From Desulfacinum sp. (GTDB taxonomy: Bacteria; Desulfobacterota; Syntrophobacteria; Syntrophobacterales; DSM-9756): 64,000 nt of DNA. Shown here one piece after another: positions 54,446-62,269 of this stretch. The stretch is from contig JACIYN010000002.1 of NCBI GenBank assembly GCA_014359885.1, positions 62,001-126,000 of the forward strand, read 5' to 3'. The notes below the pieces were generated by a model that saw nothing but the letters and a program-made list of their open reading frames with translations, made no database searches and was not told where the DNA came from. The stretch's first letter is position 1; each line of letters opens with the position of its first letter. Made by a program: the position numbers and the translations under genes.

Positions 54446-56056
54446 TCATTGGAGATCGTCCGCCGTGTTCAGGCGGCCCAGCACCTGTTTTTCCAAGGTC
54501 TCCAGAAAGCCCTTGGAAATCCGCTCGATTTCCTTCTGGGTCTCGGGATCCAGGACGTCCTCGGCCGCCTCCAGCATGCGCCGCACTTCGCCGATGCGAA
54601 CCTCCACCTCGTGGAGCTTCTGAAGCCATGCCGCCGGCACCGGTTCCACCCGCTCCACCGCCAGGTCCTTCGCAACGTCCAGCGTCTCTCCGATGGCCGG
54701 CGTCCAGACCCGATGCCCGAACCGTTCACGGATTGTCTCGGCAAAGGCAGCGCTTGCTTCCTTCTCCCCGTGGATCACCACCACCCGAAGCGCCGGGTTC
54801 TTGAAGTTGGAGATCCACTCCAGCAGATCGTCCCGGTCCGCATGGGCGGAAAAACCGCCGATCGTATGGATCTTGGCCCGGACCACGATCTCCTCTCCGA
54901 AGATCCGAATGGACTTGGCTCCTTCGATCAGGCGCCGTCCGACGGATCCTTCCGCCTGGTATCCCACGATCACCAGCGAGCACCCCTTCTTCCAGAGGTT
55001 GTGCTTCAGATGATGCTTGATGCGGCCCGCGGTGCACATGCCGTTTCCGGCAATGATCACCGCCGGCCCTTCCATCACATTGAGCGCCTTGGATTCGTCC
55101 GCCGTCTTGGAAAGGATCAGCTCGGGAAAGGAGAAGGGATCGTGCCCCTGTTTGACGATCTCCATGGTCTCTTCATCGTAGTATTGGCGCATCTGCCGGA
55201 AGATCTTGGTGGCCGCGATGGCCAACGGGCTGTCCAGATAGATGGGCAGCCGCGGGATCTTGCCGGCGCGGAGCAGCTCTCCCAACACGTACAGGACTTC
55301 CTGGGTCCTTTCCACGGCAAAGGCGGGTATGAGGACCTTCTGGCCATGCTGATAGCTGTAGTGGATGGCCTCGGCCAGCTCGTCCAGGCTCTCGGGGAAG
55401 GACCGGTGCAGCCGGTTGCCGTAGGTGGATTCAATGAAGAGCACGTCGGCTTCGAAGATGGCGTGCGGGTCCTTGACGATCAGTTGATCCTTTCTGCCGA
55501 TGTCGCCGGAAAAGACGACCTTCGTCCCTCCCCCGTCGGCATCCCAGATCTCCAGGATGGAGGAACCCAGGATATGGCCGGCATTGCGAAGCCGCACCTT
55601 GTAGCCGGGAGTGGGAGAAAAGACCTGATCCCTTTCCACGGGCTGGAAGAGAGGAAAACATCGCTCGGCATCCTCGGTGGTGTAGAGAGGCTCCACCGGG
55701 TCCAGCCCCCGCCTTTCGTTCTTTCGCGTCTTCCATTCCGCTTCCATCTCCTGGATATGGGCGGAATCCAGCAGCAGAATCTTGCAAAGTTCCGCCGTGG
55801 GAGGCGTGGTGTAGATGCGGCCCCGAAAGCCGTCCCGAACCAGCTTGGGAATCCGGCCGCTGTGATCAATGTGGGCGTGGGTCAAGAGCAGAGCGTCGAT
55901 CTCCGAGGGATGGAACGGCCATGGCTCCCGGTTCAGCGCGTCCATGGCCTTGCCGCCCTGGAAAAGGCCGCAGTCCACCAAGATCTTGGAGCCGTTGTCG
56001 ATGAGAAAGCAAGAACCCGTCACACATCCCGCTGCACCGTAGCACGTCACCTTCAT
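54446..56056 (-). CDS. Metallo-beta-lactamase/beta-CASP RNase
   Basis: The 536-residue protein starts at the ATG at 56056 with GGAGG 5 nt upstream. The MBL metal site is LLLTHAHIDHSG (H60, H62, D64, H65). The beta-CASP part has FIESTYGNR, PAFAVERTQEVLYVLGEL, GNGMCTAGRI and HTIGGFSAHADRDDLLEW with the final His. This arrangement is that of CPSF-like exo/endoribonucleases of bacteria, distinct from RNase J. The role is RNA processing or decay by family, not proven. It leads the unit with the small protein and the macro-domain protein. Confidence 0.92.
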   Translation of the reverse strand: MKVTCYGAAGCVTGSCFLIDNGSKILVDCGLFQGGKAMDALNREPWPFHPSEIDALLLTHAHIDHSGRIPKLVRDGFRGRIYTTPPTAELCKILLLDSAHIQEMEAEWKTRKNERRGLDPVEPLYTTEDAERCFPLFQPVERDQVFSPTPGYKVRLRNAGHILGSSILEIWDADGGGTKVVFSGDIGRKDQLIVKDPHAIFEADVLFIESTYGNRLHRSFPESLDELAEAIHYSYQHGQKVLIPAFAVERTQEVLYVLGELLRAGKIPRLPIYLDSPLAIAATKIFRQMRQYYDEETMEIVKQGHDPFSFPELILSKTADESKALNVMEGPAVIIAGNGMCTAGRIKHHLKHNLWKKGCSLVIVGYQAEGSVGRRLIEGAKSIRIFGEEIVVRAKIHTIGGFSAHADRDDLLEWISNFKNPALRVVVIHGEKEASAAFAETIRERFGHRVWTPAIGETLDVAKDLAVERVEPVPAAWLQKLHEVEVRIGEVRRMLEAAEDVLDPETQKEIERISKGFLETLEKQVLGRLNTADDLQ

Positions 56057-56087
56057 GGTTTCCTCCGCGGCCCCTTTCCCGATGTCT

Positions 56088-56915
56088 CTATTGGCCCCAC
56101 TTCCTGAAAAGATGGGGATCCTGGAAACTTTGCACGGCCTTCCACGGCCCGGGCGGCATCTTCTCACGGCTGCCCGTCACGAGAAAGCCTCCCACGGCGA
56201 GACTATCCCAAATGCGGCTGAAAGCCTCGTCCACCTGCCCACCCAAGTAGTAGGTGAGCAGATTATTCCTCAAGAAGATCAGGTGGAACTTGGATGCGGG
56301 AGGCGAATCCTGCAAGAGATCCGAACAGCTCCAGTGGATGCCTTCCCGAACGGACTCCCGCACCCGATAGACCCCCTCCCGGATCGGCTCAAAGTACACG
56401 TCCAAAAGTTCCCGGCCAACCTCTTTCAGGCTGCTCCTTTGAAAGACGGCCTGCCGGGCCATTGCCAGCACTTCCGGATCCACATCCGTCGCCCACGCCT
56501 CCAGCCGGGGCAGCCGCTGGCCGGCCTTTGCCAGCTCGTGCCAGAGGATCTTAAAGGAATAGATCTCCTCTCCACGGGAGCATCCCGCCGACCAGACCCG
56601 AATCACCGGCCCGCACCACCGGCAGAGTCCTGGAACAATGGCCGTTTGAAGACTATACCAGAGCCTTCGGTCCCGGAAAAAGCGGCTGATGTGAACGGCC
56701 AAGGCCAGCAGGCACTGGCGTCTCGCCTCCGGATCCGCGCGGCAAAGATCCAGCCACTTTTGCACTCCGGCACAGCCCCACCTTGCCATGGTGCGGACCA
56801 GCCTCTTCTTGACGCCCTTCCTCACCTTTCGGTACCCCGCCCAGGAAAGATGGAAATGGTCCAGGACGGCCTTCAATTCCTCGTCGGTCACCTGAGCCTC
56901 CCTTTCTTTCGGCAT
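56088..56915 (-). CDS. CheR-like protein methyltransferase, orphan
   Basis: The 275-residue protein has the CheR fold: an N-terminal helical part (VTDEELKAVLDHFHLSWAGYRKV), RFFRDRRLWYSL, then VWSAGCSRGEEIYSFKIL (SAM motif), AWATDVDPEVLAMARQAVF and FHLIFLRNNLLTYY. CheR methylates chemoreceptor Glu residues, but here CSRGEEIYS replaces CSTGEEPYS and FLRN replaces FCRN. No cheB or receptor gene is near. It is divergent from an unrecognised 365-residue protein, with a 66-bp gap. The ATG at 56915 lacks a clear Shine-Dalgarno. Confidence 0.85.
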   Translation of the reverse strand: MPKEREAQVTDEELKAVLDHFHLSWAGYRKVRKGVKKRLVRTMARWGCAGVQKWLDLCRADPEARRQCLLALAVHISRFFRDRRLWYSLQTAIVPGLCRWCGPVIRVWSAGCSRGEEIYSFKILWHELAKAGQRLPRLEAWATDVDPEVLAMARQAVFQRSSLKEVGRELLDVYFEPIREGVYRVRESVREGIHWSCSDLLQDSPPASKFHLIFLRNNLLTYYLGGQVDEAFSRIWDSLAVGGFLVTGSREKMPPGPWKAVQSFQDPHLFRKWGQ

Positions 56916-56981
56916 GCCAAAGGTTATACTGCGTTGAATCCATTCGGTCCAAGTGGGGATCGAGCAGCGGGAGGCCGGGAC

Positions 56982-58079
56982 ATGGTGGATGTGGAACATT
57001 TGAGCGAGCAGGTTTTGCACAATTGCCTGGTGGCGGAAGCTCTCTACGGGGGCACCTTCTCCGTGTGCGGATTGGTGCTGAGGCTTCGGGACCATTACAA
57101 GTGGCTGCACGGGCTGCCGCCCTGGGCCGAGCCCGAGCCCGCGGATCTGTTGGCGTGGATCGAGGTCAGAGAGGACCGCTGGGTAAAGATCGAAGCGGAG
57201 GGCTTCGCCCCGCTTCAGGTTCTTTCCGAGACGCTCGACCCCTTCGATGTGGACCGGATCAACGAGATCCTCCTTCCCCGGGGGCTCGTCTACGGCGCCG
57301 GATACGTGGCGGGATTGCGTCCTTCCTTCTTCCTGGGAGAACTCCGTGAGGTCCGTCACTTGGACGACGCCCGCATCTTTATCGTGGGAAAGGAGCTGGC
57401 GCGAGACATCTTCGCCTCCCCGGCCATGCGACAGGGTCCGAGCATCTACGCCCGCCACCACCCCATGCTCTCCTTTCTCTGGGAACAGATCTTCGAGATG
57501 CGCCCCTCGGCCCGAAACGCGCTCCATTTCGCCCTGTCCCGGTACGGAGTGGAACTTCCGGCCGTCTACGCCGACCCGGGGGGCCATGCCGATCTCTTGC
57601 GAACCATTTCGGAGGCTCAACTGGAGACCTGGGTGCATCACGAGATGGGAGAGATGCACCAGGAGATCTTTGAAAACGGCATCTGGCAAGAGATTGTCGT
57701 CACGTATGCCGACAGCGCCGTGGAAGTCTATGCCCGCGTTCTGAAGGATCTGGCCGCCGACATGGATGACCGGGGCCTGCTCGCCCACATCCTGGAACAC
57801 CATAAGGAGGCGGCCCTGGGCTTCTACGTGGCCTTCCTGAGACCTTTCACCAAGCTTCTCTTCCCGGAAATCCTGAAGGCCTTTCGCGTCTTTCGCGAAT
57901 CCCTGGACTGGACACCCGTGGAGGAAGCCCGCCGCCGGGCGCGCCGGCGGATCGAAAAGCAGGTCCGACAACTGGTGGAACTGCACCAAAAGGGGACCGG
58001 TCGGGGCCGGGAATGGGCCAAGGCCGCCATCCAGGAGCAGTTGATCGCCCCTCTGGGTATCCTAAGGAAGGGTTCCTAG
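56982..58079 (+). CDS. Unrecognised 365-residue soluble protein
   Basis: I do not recognise this family. GGGAGG lies 7 nt before the ATG at 56982. The protein starts VEHLSEQVLHNCLVAEALYGGTFSVCGL and continues with LRDHYKWLHGLPPWAEPEPADLLAWI, FFLGELREVRHLDDARIFIVGKELARDIF and a middle with YARHHPMLSFLWEQIFEMR and ETWVHHEMGEMHQEIFE, a His/Glu-rich stretch (about 205-230) that could bind metal. The C-terminus is Arg/Lys-rich and helical. No membrane segments. It is divergent from the orphan CheR-like gene. Confidence 0.75.
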   Translation: MVDVEHLSEQVLHNCLVAEALYGGTFSVCGLVLRLRDHYKWLHGLPPWAEPEPADLLAWIEVREDRWVKIEAEGFAPLQVLSETLDPFDVDRINEILLPRGLVYGAGYVAGLRPSFFLGELREVRHLDDARIFIVGKELARDIFASPAMRQGPSIYARHHPMLSFLWEQIFEMRPSARNALHFALSRYGVELPAVYADPGGHADLLRTISEAQLETWVHHEMGEMHQEIFENGIWQEIVVTYADSAVEVYARVLKDLAADMDDRGLLAHILEHHKEAALGFYVAFLRPFTKLLFPEILKAFRVFRESLDWTPVEEARRRARRRIEKQVRQLVELHQKGTGRGREWAKAAIQEQLIAPLGILRKGS

Positions 58080-58122
58080 GAAAGGAAAGGCCCCTGAGCA
58101 CGAGGGATAGGTGAGAAAGGCC

Positions 58123-58151
58123 TTGACGGGGAAGCGGCCCTCCTATATTAG
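58123..58151 (+). promoter_or_regulatory. Promoter of the arsR-dsrE pair
   Basis: TTGACG (58123-58128) is followed by the AT-rich TATATTAG; read as TATTAG (58146-58151) the spacer is 17 nt, as TATATT it is 15. The AT-rich stretch continues to 58168 and is the natural place for an ArsR operator, though no strong palindrome is evident. Confidence 0.5.
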
Positions 58152-58191
58152 GGTATCTGCATATTTTAACGCCATGATCTACGGAGAAGCC

Positions 58192-58503
58192 ATGACTCCC
58201 ACGGATGCCCAGTTGGCCCACCTGGAAAAGGCCGCCGATGTGCTGAGGGTCGTCGCCCACCCCGCACGACTCCGCATCCTGCAGCTCCTGGAAGGCGGGG
58301 AAAAGACGGTCACCGAGATCTACACCGCCTTGGACCTTCCCCAAGCCTACACCTCGCAGCAGCTCAGTCTCATGAAATCCAAGGATGTTCTGGCCTCACG
58401 GCGGGAGGGCCCCCAGGTCTTCTACCGCATCGCCAACCGAAACGTCCTGAAGATCATCCATTGTGTGTGCGCAGAGAGCGCCGTGGAAACGGACCTGGCG
58501 TGA
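58192..58503 (+). CDS. ArsR-family winged-helix regulator
   Basis: The 103 residues start at the ATG at 58192 with GGAG 5 nt upstream. The fold shows DVLRVVAHPARLRILQLLEGGEKTVTEIYTALDLPQAYTSQQLSLMK and the wing SRREGPQVFYRIANRNV. Two Cys, C91 and C93, lie in the C-terminal helix (IIHCVCAES). Paired Cys serve metal, persulfide or redox sensing in relatives; the ligand here is unknown. It lies 61 bp before a DsrE-type gene, so sulfur sensing is the favoured guess. Confidence 0.88.
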   Translation: MTPTDAQLAHLEKAADVLRVVAHPARLRILQLLEGGEKTVTEIYTALDLPQAYTSQQLSLMKSKDVLASRREGPQVFYRIANRNVLKIIHCVCAESAVETDLA

Positions 58504-58508
58504 TTCCG

Positions 58509-58528
58509 GCCGGGCTCGGAAGCCCGGC
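58509..58528 (+). repeat. Hairpin between arsR and dsrE
   Basis: GCCGGGCT-cgga-AGCCCGGC is a perfect 8-bp stem with a 4-nt loop, without a U-run. It may tune expression between the two genes or be a REP-type palindrome. Confidence 0.5.
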
Positions 58529-58564
58529 TTCAACCACCCCAAAGAATGTGGAGGACACAAAGAG

Positions 58565-59026
58565 ATGACACAGCAATCGAATCCCGTTTCCGAAAAGAAA
58601 TCCTGCACCTTCATCTGCAGCCGGGACACCCTGGACGGCGCCTTTCCTTCCCTGGTTCTGGGGTTGAACGCCGTTCGGCTCGGCATGGACGCCACCATCT
58701 TCTACACCTTCATGGGAATCAATGTGATCCGAAAGAACCATCAGAACAAGTGCCGCTTCATCCCGCCCGGAACCCTGGGAGCCATTCCCGGCATGGCGGC
58801 CATGGCCACCAAGATGATGAAGAAGAAAATGGATGAGGCCCAAATCCCCTGTCTGGAAGAACTCCTGGAGATGGCCCAATTGGAGGGAATCAAGCTGGTG
58901 GCCTGCAAGATGACCGTGGACATGATGGGTCTGACGCAGGACGATTTCATCGACGGGGTGGAGATCCAGACGGCGGAAGACTACCTGAAGCACGCCATCC
59001 ATTGTCAAATCAACATGTTCACCTAA
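58565..59026 (+). CDS. DsrE/DsrF-like sulfur-trafficking family protein
   Basis: The 153 residues have CTFICSRDTLDGAFPSLVLGLNAVRLGMDATIFYTFMGINVI, then a Met/Lys-rich insert (GMAAMATKMMKKKM) and LVACKMTVDMMGLTQDDF with C114 at the DsrE active-site position. Proteins of this type bind or relay persulfide sulfur, or sit with disulfide reductases. The start is the ATG at 58565 after GGAGG. It follows an ArsR regulator, a pairing that suggests control by sulfide or polysulfide. Confidence 0.87.
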   Translation: MTQQSNPVSEKKSCTFICSRDTLDGAFPSLVLGLNAVRLGMDATIFYTFMGINVIRKNHQNKCRFIPPGTLGAIPGMAAMATKMMKKKMDEAQIPCLEELLEMAQLEGIKLVACKMTVDMMGLTQDDFIDGVEIQTAEDYLKHAIHCQINMFT

Positions 59027-59119
59027 TCCCCCGGTGCCGTCGCGGCGCGGTCCGTTCCCCGAAGGTCTGGGCGGGGATCCATCATCAGGGTCACACGGCG
59101 ATGGGTTCCCGCTCCTCCT

Positions 59120-59332
59120 TCAAGGGGAAGGCAGCCCCTCCGCGGAAGGCTTGCGGTTTTTCTGCCCAACCTTCACGGGGCAACGTTCCATGCGCTCCCT
59201 CTTTTCCGCCATTTCCGCTTTGGTCCGGAAAATCCAGGTGCTGGGTTCCGTGTAACAATAGACCGCCAACTCGCATCGGGAACAATCGGTCACGTCCGTG
59301 AATTCCGTCGCACCGTCTTTCGGCTGGACCAT
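59120..59332 (-). CDS. Small Cys-containing protein
   Basis: The 70 residues begin MVQPKDGATEFTDVTDCSRC and hold C17, C20, C26 and C51 around YCYTEPSTWIFRTKAEM. The pattern looks like a compact metal or iron-sulfur site; no family name is known to me. The ATG overlaps the region just after the HNH gene stop (59333) with GGGGGAG close upstream, so it is probably translated from the same message. Confidence 0.6.
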   Translation of the reverse strand: MVQPKDGATEFTDVTDCSRCELAVYCYTEPSTWIFRTKAEMAEKRERMERCPVKVGQKNRKPSAEGLPSP

Positions 59333-59662
59333 TCACTCCCCCTTGTTCAAACCAGCCTGGAGGGTCTTGAGATACTCTTCCCATTCGATGGGCAGGTAGT
59401 ACTTCTTCTTGTTGTTGCATTCCTTGCAACAGGGCACCACATTTCCCTTGGTGGTTCGGCCGCCCCGGACCAGCGGGACCACATGGTCCATGGTGAGGTC
59501 CCGGGGGGGCACACTGGCGCCGCAGTAGTGGCAGCGCCCTTTGGCGATGCGGCGCTGCCACCACTGGGTCTTTCTCAAGGCCCGAGCCTTTTCCTTTTCC
59601 TTACGGACATGCCCCGGCGGCACTTCCACCAGGAACCCGGGGCCCTGCATCTCTTCGATCAT
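59333..59662 (-). CDS. HNH endonuclease-domain protein
   Basis: The 109 residues carry an HNH fold: C44-x2-C47 (RCHYCGA), LTMDHVVPLVRGGRTTKGNVVPCCKECNNKKK with H60, N74 and the C79/C82 pair. HNH proteins of this size are nicking or restriction-like nucleases or of unknown role. The ATG at 59662 is 18 bp after the chalcone-isomerase-like stop codon and has only a weak GGAAG; the frame is open further upstream inside that gene. It is the middle gene of a three-gene minus-strand cluster. Confidence 0.85.
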   Translation of the reverse strand: MIEEMQGPGFLVEVPPGHVRKEKEKARALRKTQWWQRRIAKGRCHYCGASVPPRDLTMDHVVPLVRGGRTTKGNVVPCCKECNNKKKYYLPIEWEEYLKTLQAGLNKGE

Positions 59663-59679
59663 GTCTTCCGCGTCTCGGT

Positions 59680-60267
59680 TCAGGATTGGCCCAGCATCGC
59701 CTTCTTCAAATCGTCGGACGCCGGGTGTTCTCCGAAATAAATCTTCCAGAGGGCCTGCATGAAATCGGCTCCGGGGACGACTCCTTTTTCCACGCCCTTG
59801 ATCACCACATGGGTTCCCTCGCCCGGCTCGTAGAGGAGTCGCACCTCTTCGCCTTTCTTGACCGGTTCGTTGAACCATCCCATGAAGGTCTCCATCCTTT
59901 CCCGGAGGGAGGGATCGGGATGGGGGGTGTTCTTGGCGAACCCTTCCTTCCAGCCTTCCACCCACTTGTCGGCGTCCACCTGCTTGTAGATGACGTGAAT
60001 TACCACGGCCTTGGGCTGGTCCGACTCAACGGCGGCAGCGGCGTCCCCCACCTTGTCCTTGGCGTAGAAAGCGCCGTAATAGACGTCGATGAAGAACTTC
60101 TTTCGGATGCCGATCCCGTTCAAGGAACATTTCTCGGCGCCGATGGTCAACTCATCGGGAAAAGAGACCCCCTTGAAGTCCGCAGCCGAAACAAAGGCCG
60201 TCGAAAAAAGGACCATCGTTGCCACCAGAAACCCGGAAAGCTTCCCTGTGCGCCCCTGCTGGTTCAT
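59680..60267 (-). CDS. Chalcone isomerase-like exported protein
   Basis: The 195 residues begin with a signal peptide (hydrophobic FLVATMVLFSTAFVSA, likely cut near residue 28). The core is GVSFPDELTIGAEKCSLNGIGIRKKFFIDVYYGAFYAKD, then KAVVIHVIYKQVDADKWVEGWKEGF and GVVPGADFMQALWKIYFGEHPAS. This is the chalcone isomerase-like fold, which in bacteria probably binds fatty acids or small ligands rather than making flavonoids. AAGGAGG precedes the ATG. It is upstream of the HNH gene. Confidence 0.9.
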   Translation of the reverse strand: MNQQGRTGKLSGFLVATMVLFSTAFVSAADFKGVSFPDELTIGAEKCSLNGIGIRKKFFIDVYYGAFYAKDKVGDAAAAVESDQPKAVVIHVIYKQVDADKWVEGWKEGFAKNTPHPDPSLRERMETFMGWFNEPVKKGEEVRLLYEPGEGTHVVIKGVEKGVVPGADFMQALWKIYFGEHPASDDLKKAMLGQS

Positions 60268-60336
60268 AACCCCTCCTTTTGGATCCTCATCGTATAACGG
60301 CTCGGTGCCCCTGAGACTTCACTCCCCTCACTTTCC

Positions 60337-61788
60337 TCATTCCTCCTGGGCTTGCAGCACCACGTAGAAGGTGTGTTCCCCGCGTTTGATGAGCAACAGA
60401 AGGCTTCGCTTCTTCTCCCCTTTCTTCACCGCCTGGTTGTAATCACGCAGGTTCTGGATCTTCTTTCGGTTGACCTCCTTGATGAGATCCCCGGGAAGCA
60501 GCTTCGCCTCGGCCGCCGGGGATCCGGGTTCCACGTCGGTGATGATCACCCCCCGTTCCGAAGGATCCCAACCGAACCGGGAAGCCAGTTCTTCGGTCAG
60601 GTTCTGGACGCTCATGCCCCAGGAACTTTCCTCCACGGCGGGCCCGGCGACCATTTCCTCATCGGGCATGGTGCCCAGCTGCAGTTTGATGGTTCTGCGG
60701 GACCCGTCCCGCAGGATACCGATCTTGACGGTGGTTTCCGGGCGTGTGGCCGCCACCTTTCTTGAAAGATCATGGGCGTTTTCCACGGACTCGCCGTTGA
60801 ATTCCATCACGATGTCCCCCGTCTCCAGCCCGGCCTTGTCCGCCGGGCTGCCTTCCACCACGTCGGAAATGAGAACCCCTTTGGCATCCTTCAGGCCGAA
60901 GGATTCCGCCAGTTCCGGGGTGATGTCCTGGATCATCACACCCAGCCAGCCGCGGATCACCTTCCCGGTCTTCAACTGGGGCAGCAGCTCCTTGGCCATG
61001 TTGATGGGAATGGCGAATCCGATGCCCTGGCCGCGGGCCACGATGGCCGTATTGATCCCCACCACCTCGCCGCGCATGTTGAACAGGGGACCGCCGCTGT
61101 TGCCGGGGTTGATGGCCGCGTCCGTCTGGAGAAAGTCGTCATAGGGCCCGGCTCCGATGATGCGCCCCTTGGCGCTGATGATCCCCACCGTCACCGTGTG
61201 TCCCAGACCGAAGGGGTTGCCCACGGCCATGACCCAGTCCCCCACCCGCAGGGAATCCGAATCGCCCAGAGGGGCGGCCTTGGGAAAATCCTCGTCGGGC
61301 TGAGCCTTGATGAGCGCGAGATCCGTCTTGGGGTCCCGCCCCACCACCTTGGCGTCGTATTCCTTGCCGTTCTGCAGCTTGATCTTGATCTCGTCCGCCT
61401 TCTCCACCACGTGGTTGTTGGTGAGGATGAGGCCGGTTTCGTCAATGACCACCCCGGATCCCAGGGAGTGGGTCTTCATTTTCCCTTGGGGCACATCGCC
61501 GAAGAACTTCTTGAAGAATTCGTCGCCGAAAAATTCACGAAAGGGCGAGTCCGGACGCAGAAAGGGCTGCAGCGGATGCCCCTTGATCACCTGGGTGGTG
61601 GAGATGTTCACGACGGAATCCTTCACCTTGTCGGCCAGGTCGGCGAAGGAGGGGGGGGCGTTGTCCCCATAGGGGCTGAAGGCGGCCTGGGCTGCAGGCC
61701 CCGAAGCTCCCAGGAAGAGCAGCAAAGACAGGAAAAAGACGATGGTTCGACCAACCACTGCCGTTTTGTGCGCAGCTTCAATCCTCAT
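60337..61788 (-). CDS. DegP/HtrA-family periplasmic serine protease
   Basis: The 483 residues begin with a signal sequence (IVFFLSLLLFLGASGPAAQA). The trypsin-like domain has H126 (ILTNNHVV), D156 (KTDLALIK) and S231 (NPGNSGGPL). Two PDZ domains follow, GWLGVMIQDITPELAESFGL and a C-terminal one with GVIITDVEPGSPAAEAKLLPGD. It degrades or refolds damaged envelope proteins. AAGGAG is 8 nt before the ATG at 61788; a longer frame to 61863 is upstream of that site. Confidence 0.95.
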   Translation of the reverse strand: MRIEAAHKTAVVGRTIVFFLSLLLFLGASGPAAQAAFSPYGDNAPPSFADLADKVKDSVVNISTTQVIKGHPLQPFLRPDSPFREFFGDEFFKKFFGDVPQGKMKTHSLGSGVVIDETGLILTNNHVVEKADEIKIKLQNGKEYDAKVVGRDPKTDLALIKAQPDEDFPKAAPLGDSDSLRVGDWVMAVGNPFGLGHTVTVGIISAKGRIIGAGPYDDFLQTDAAINPGNSGGPLFNMRGEVVGINTAIVARGQGIGFAIPINMAKELLPQLKTGKVIRGWLGVMIQDITPELAESFGLKDAKGVLISDVVEGSPADKAGLETGDIVMEFNGESVENAHDLSRKVAATRPETTVKIGILRDGSRRTIKLQLGTMPDEEMVAGPAVEESSWGMSVQNLTEELASRFGWDPSERGVIITDVEPGSPAAEAKLLPGDLIKEVNRKKIQNLRDYNQAVKKGEKKRSLLLLIKRGEHTFYVVLQAQEE

Positions 61789-61931
61789 CAGCGGATCTCC
61801 TTTCCAGGTCTTAGGCGCCCTAGGCGCTCCTTTGACGATTCGGGGAAATTTGTTATACACCATAAATCAAGGAAGGGAAAAATCAAGGACACCCATCCAA
61901 AGGTCGTTGTCGGGGAGGAGCTGAAACACCC

Positions 61932-62261
61932 ATGAAACCGCAAACGCTCGTGGATGCTTCCAGATGCGCCGTTGCCATCATTCAACGCAACCCGGAACTT
62001 GCCCGCGTTTACAAGGAAGCCGTGCAGCGTTACGGGGAGGGAGAACTGAACCTTACGGTTCTTGAGCTGATCGCCCAAGCCTTTCAGGAGGGGAAGCTGG
62101 AGGAAGACGTGTTCAAGGGCCCGGAAAACCTCCTGAGTTTCTGTTGCGGGGCGTGGATCCAGTTCCTGCTCGTCGAATTTGCCGGAGTAAAGAAAACCGA
62201 CCTGCACGCCATGGCCAGGAAGCTTTTCAGAGAAACCCACGCCAACCGATCCATCCACTGA
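61932..62261 (+). CDS. Small soluble protein of unknown function
   Basis: The 109 residues have no recognised family. GGAGGAGC lies about 13 nt upstream of the ATG. The protein is mostly helical: MKPQTLVDASRCAVAIIQRN, ELNLTVLELIAQAFQEGKL and AWIQFLLVEFAGVKKTDLHAMARKLFRE, with FCCGAW in the middle. No signal peptide or clear membrane helix. It is divergent from htrA and its stop lies 8 bp from the convergent relA/spoT stop. Confidence 0.7.
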   Translation: MKPQTLVDASRCAVAIIQRNPELARVYKEAVQRYGEGELNLTVLELIAQAFQEGKLEEDVFKGPENLLSFCCGAWIQFLLVEFAGVKKTDLHAMARKLFRETHANRSIH

Positions 62262-62269
62262 AAGGGTCG

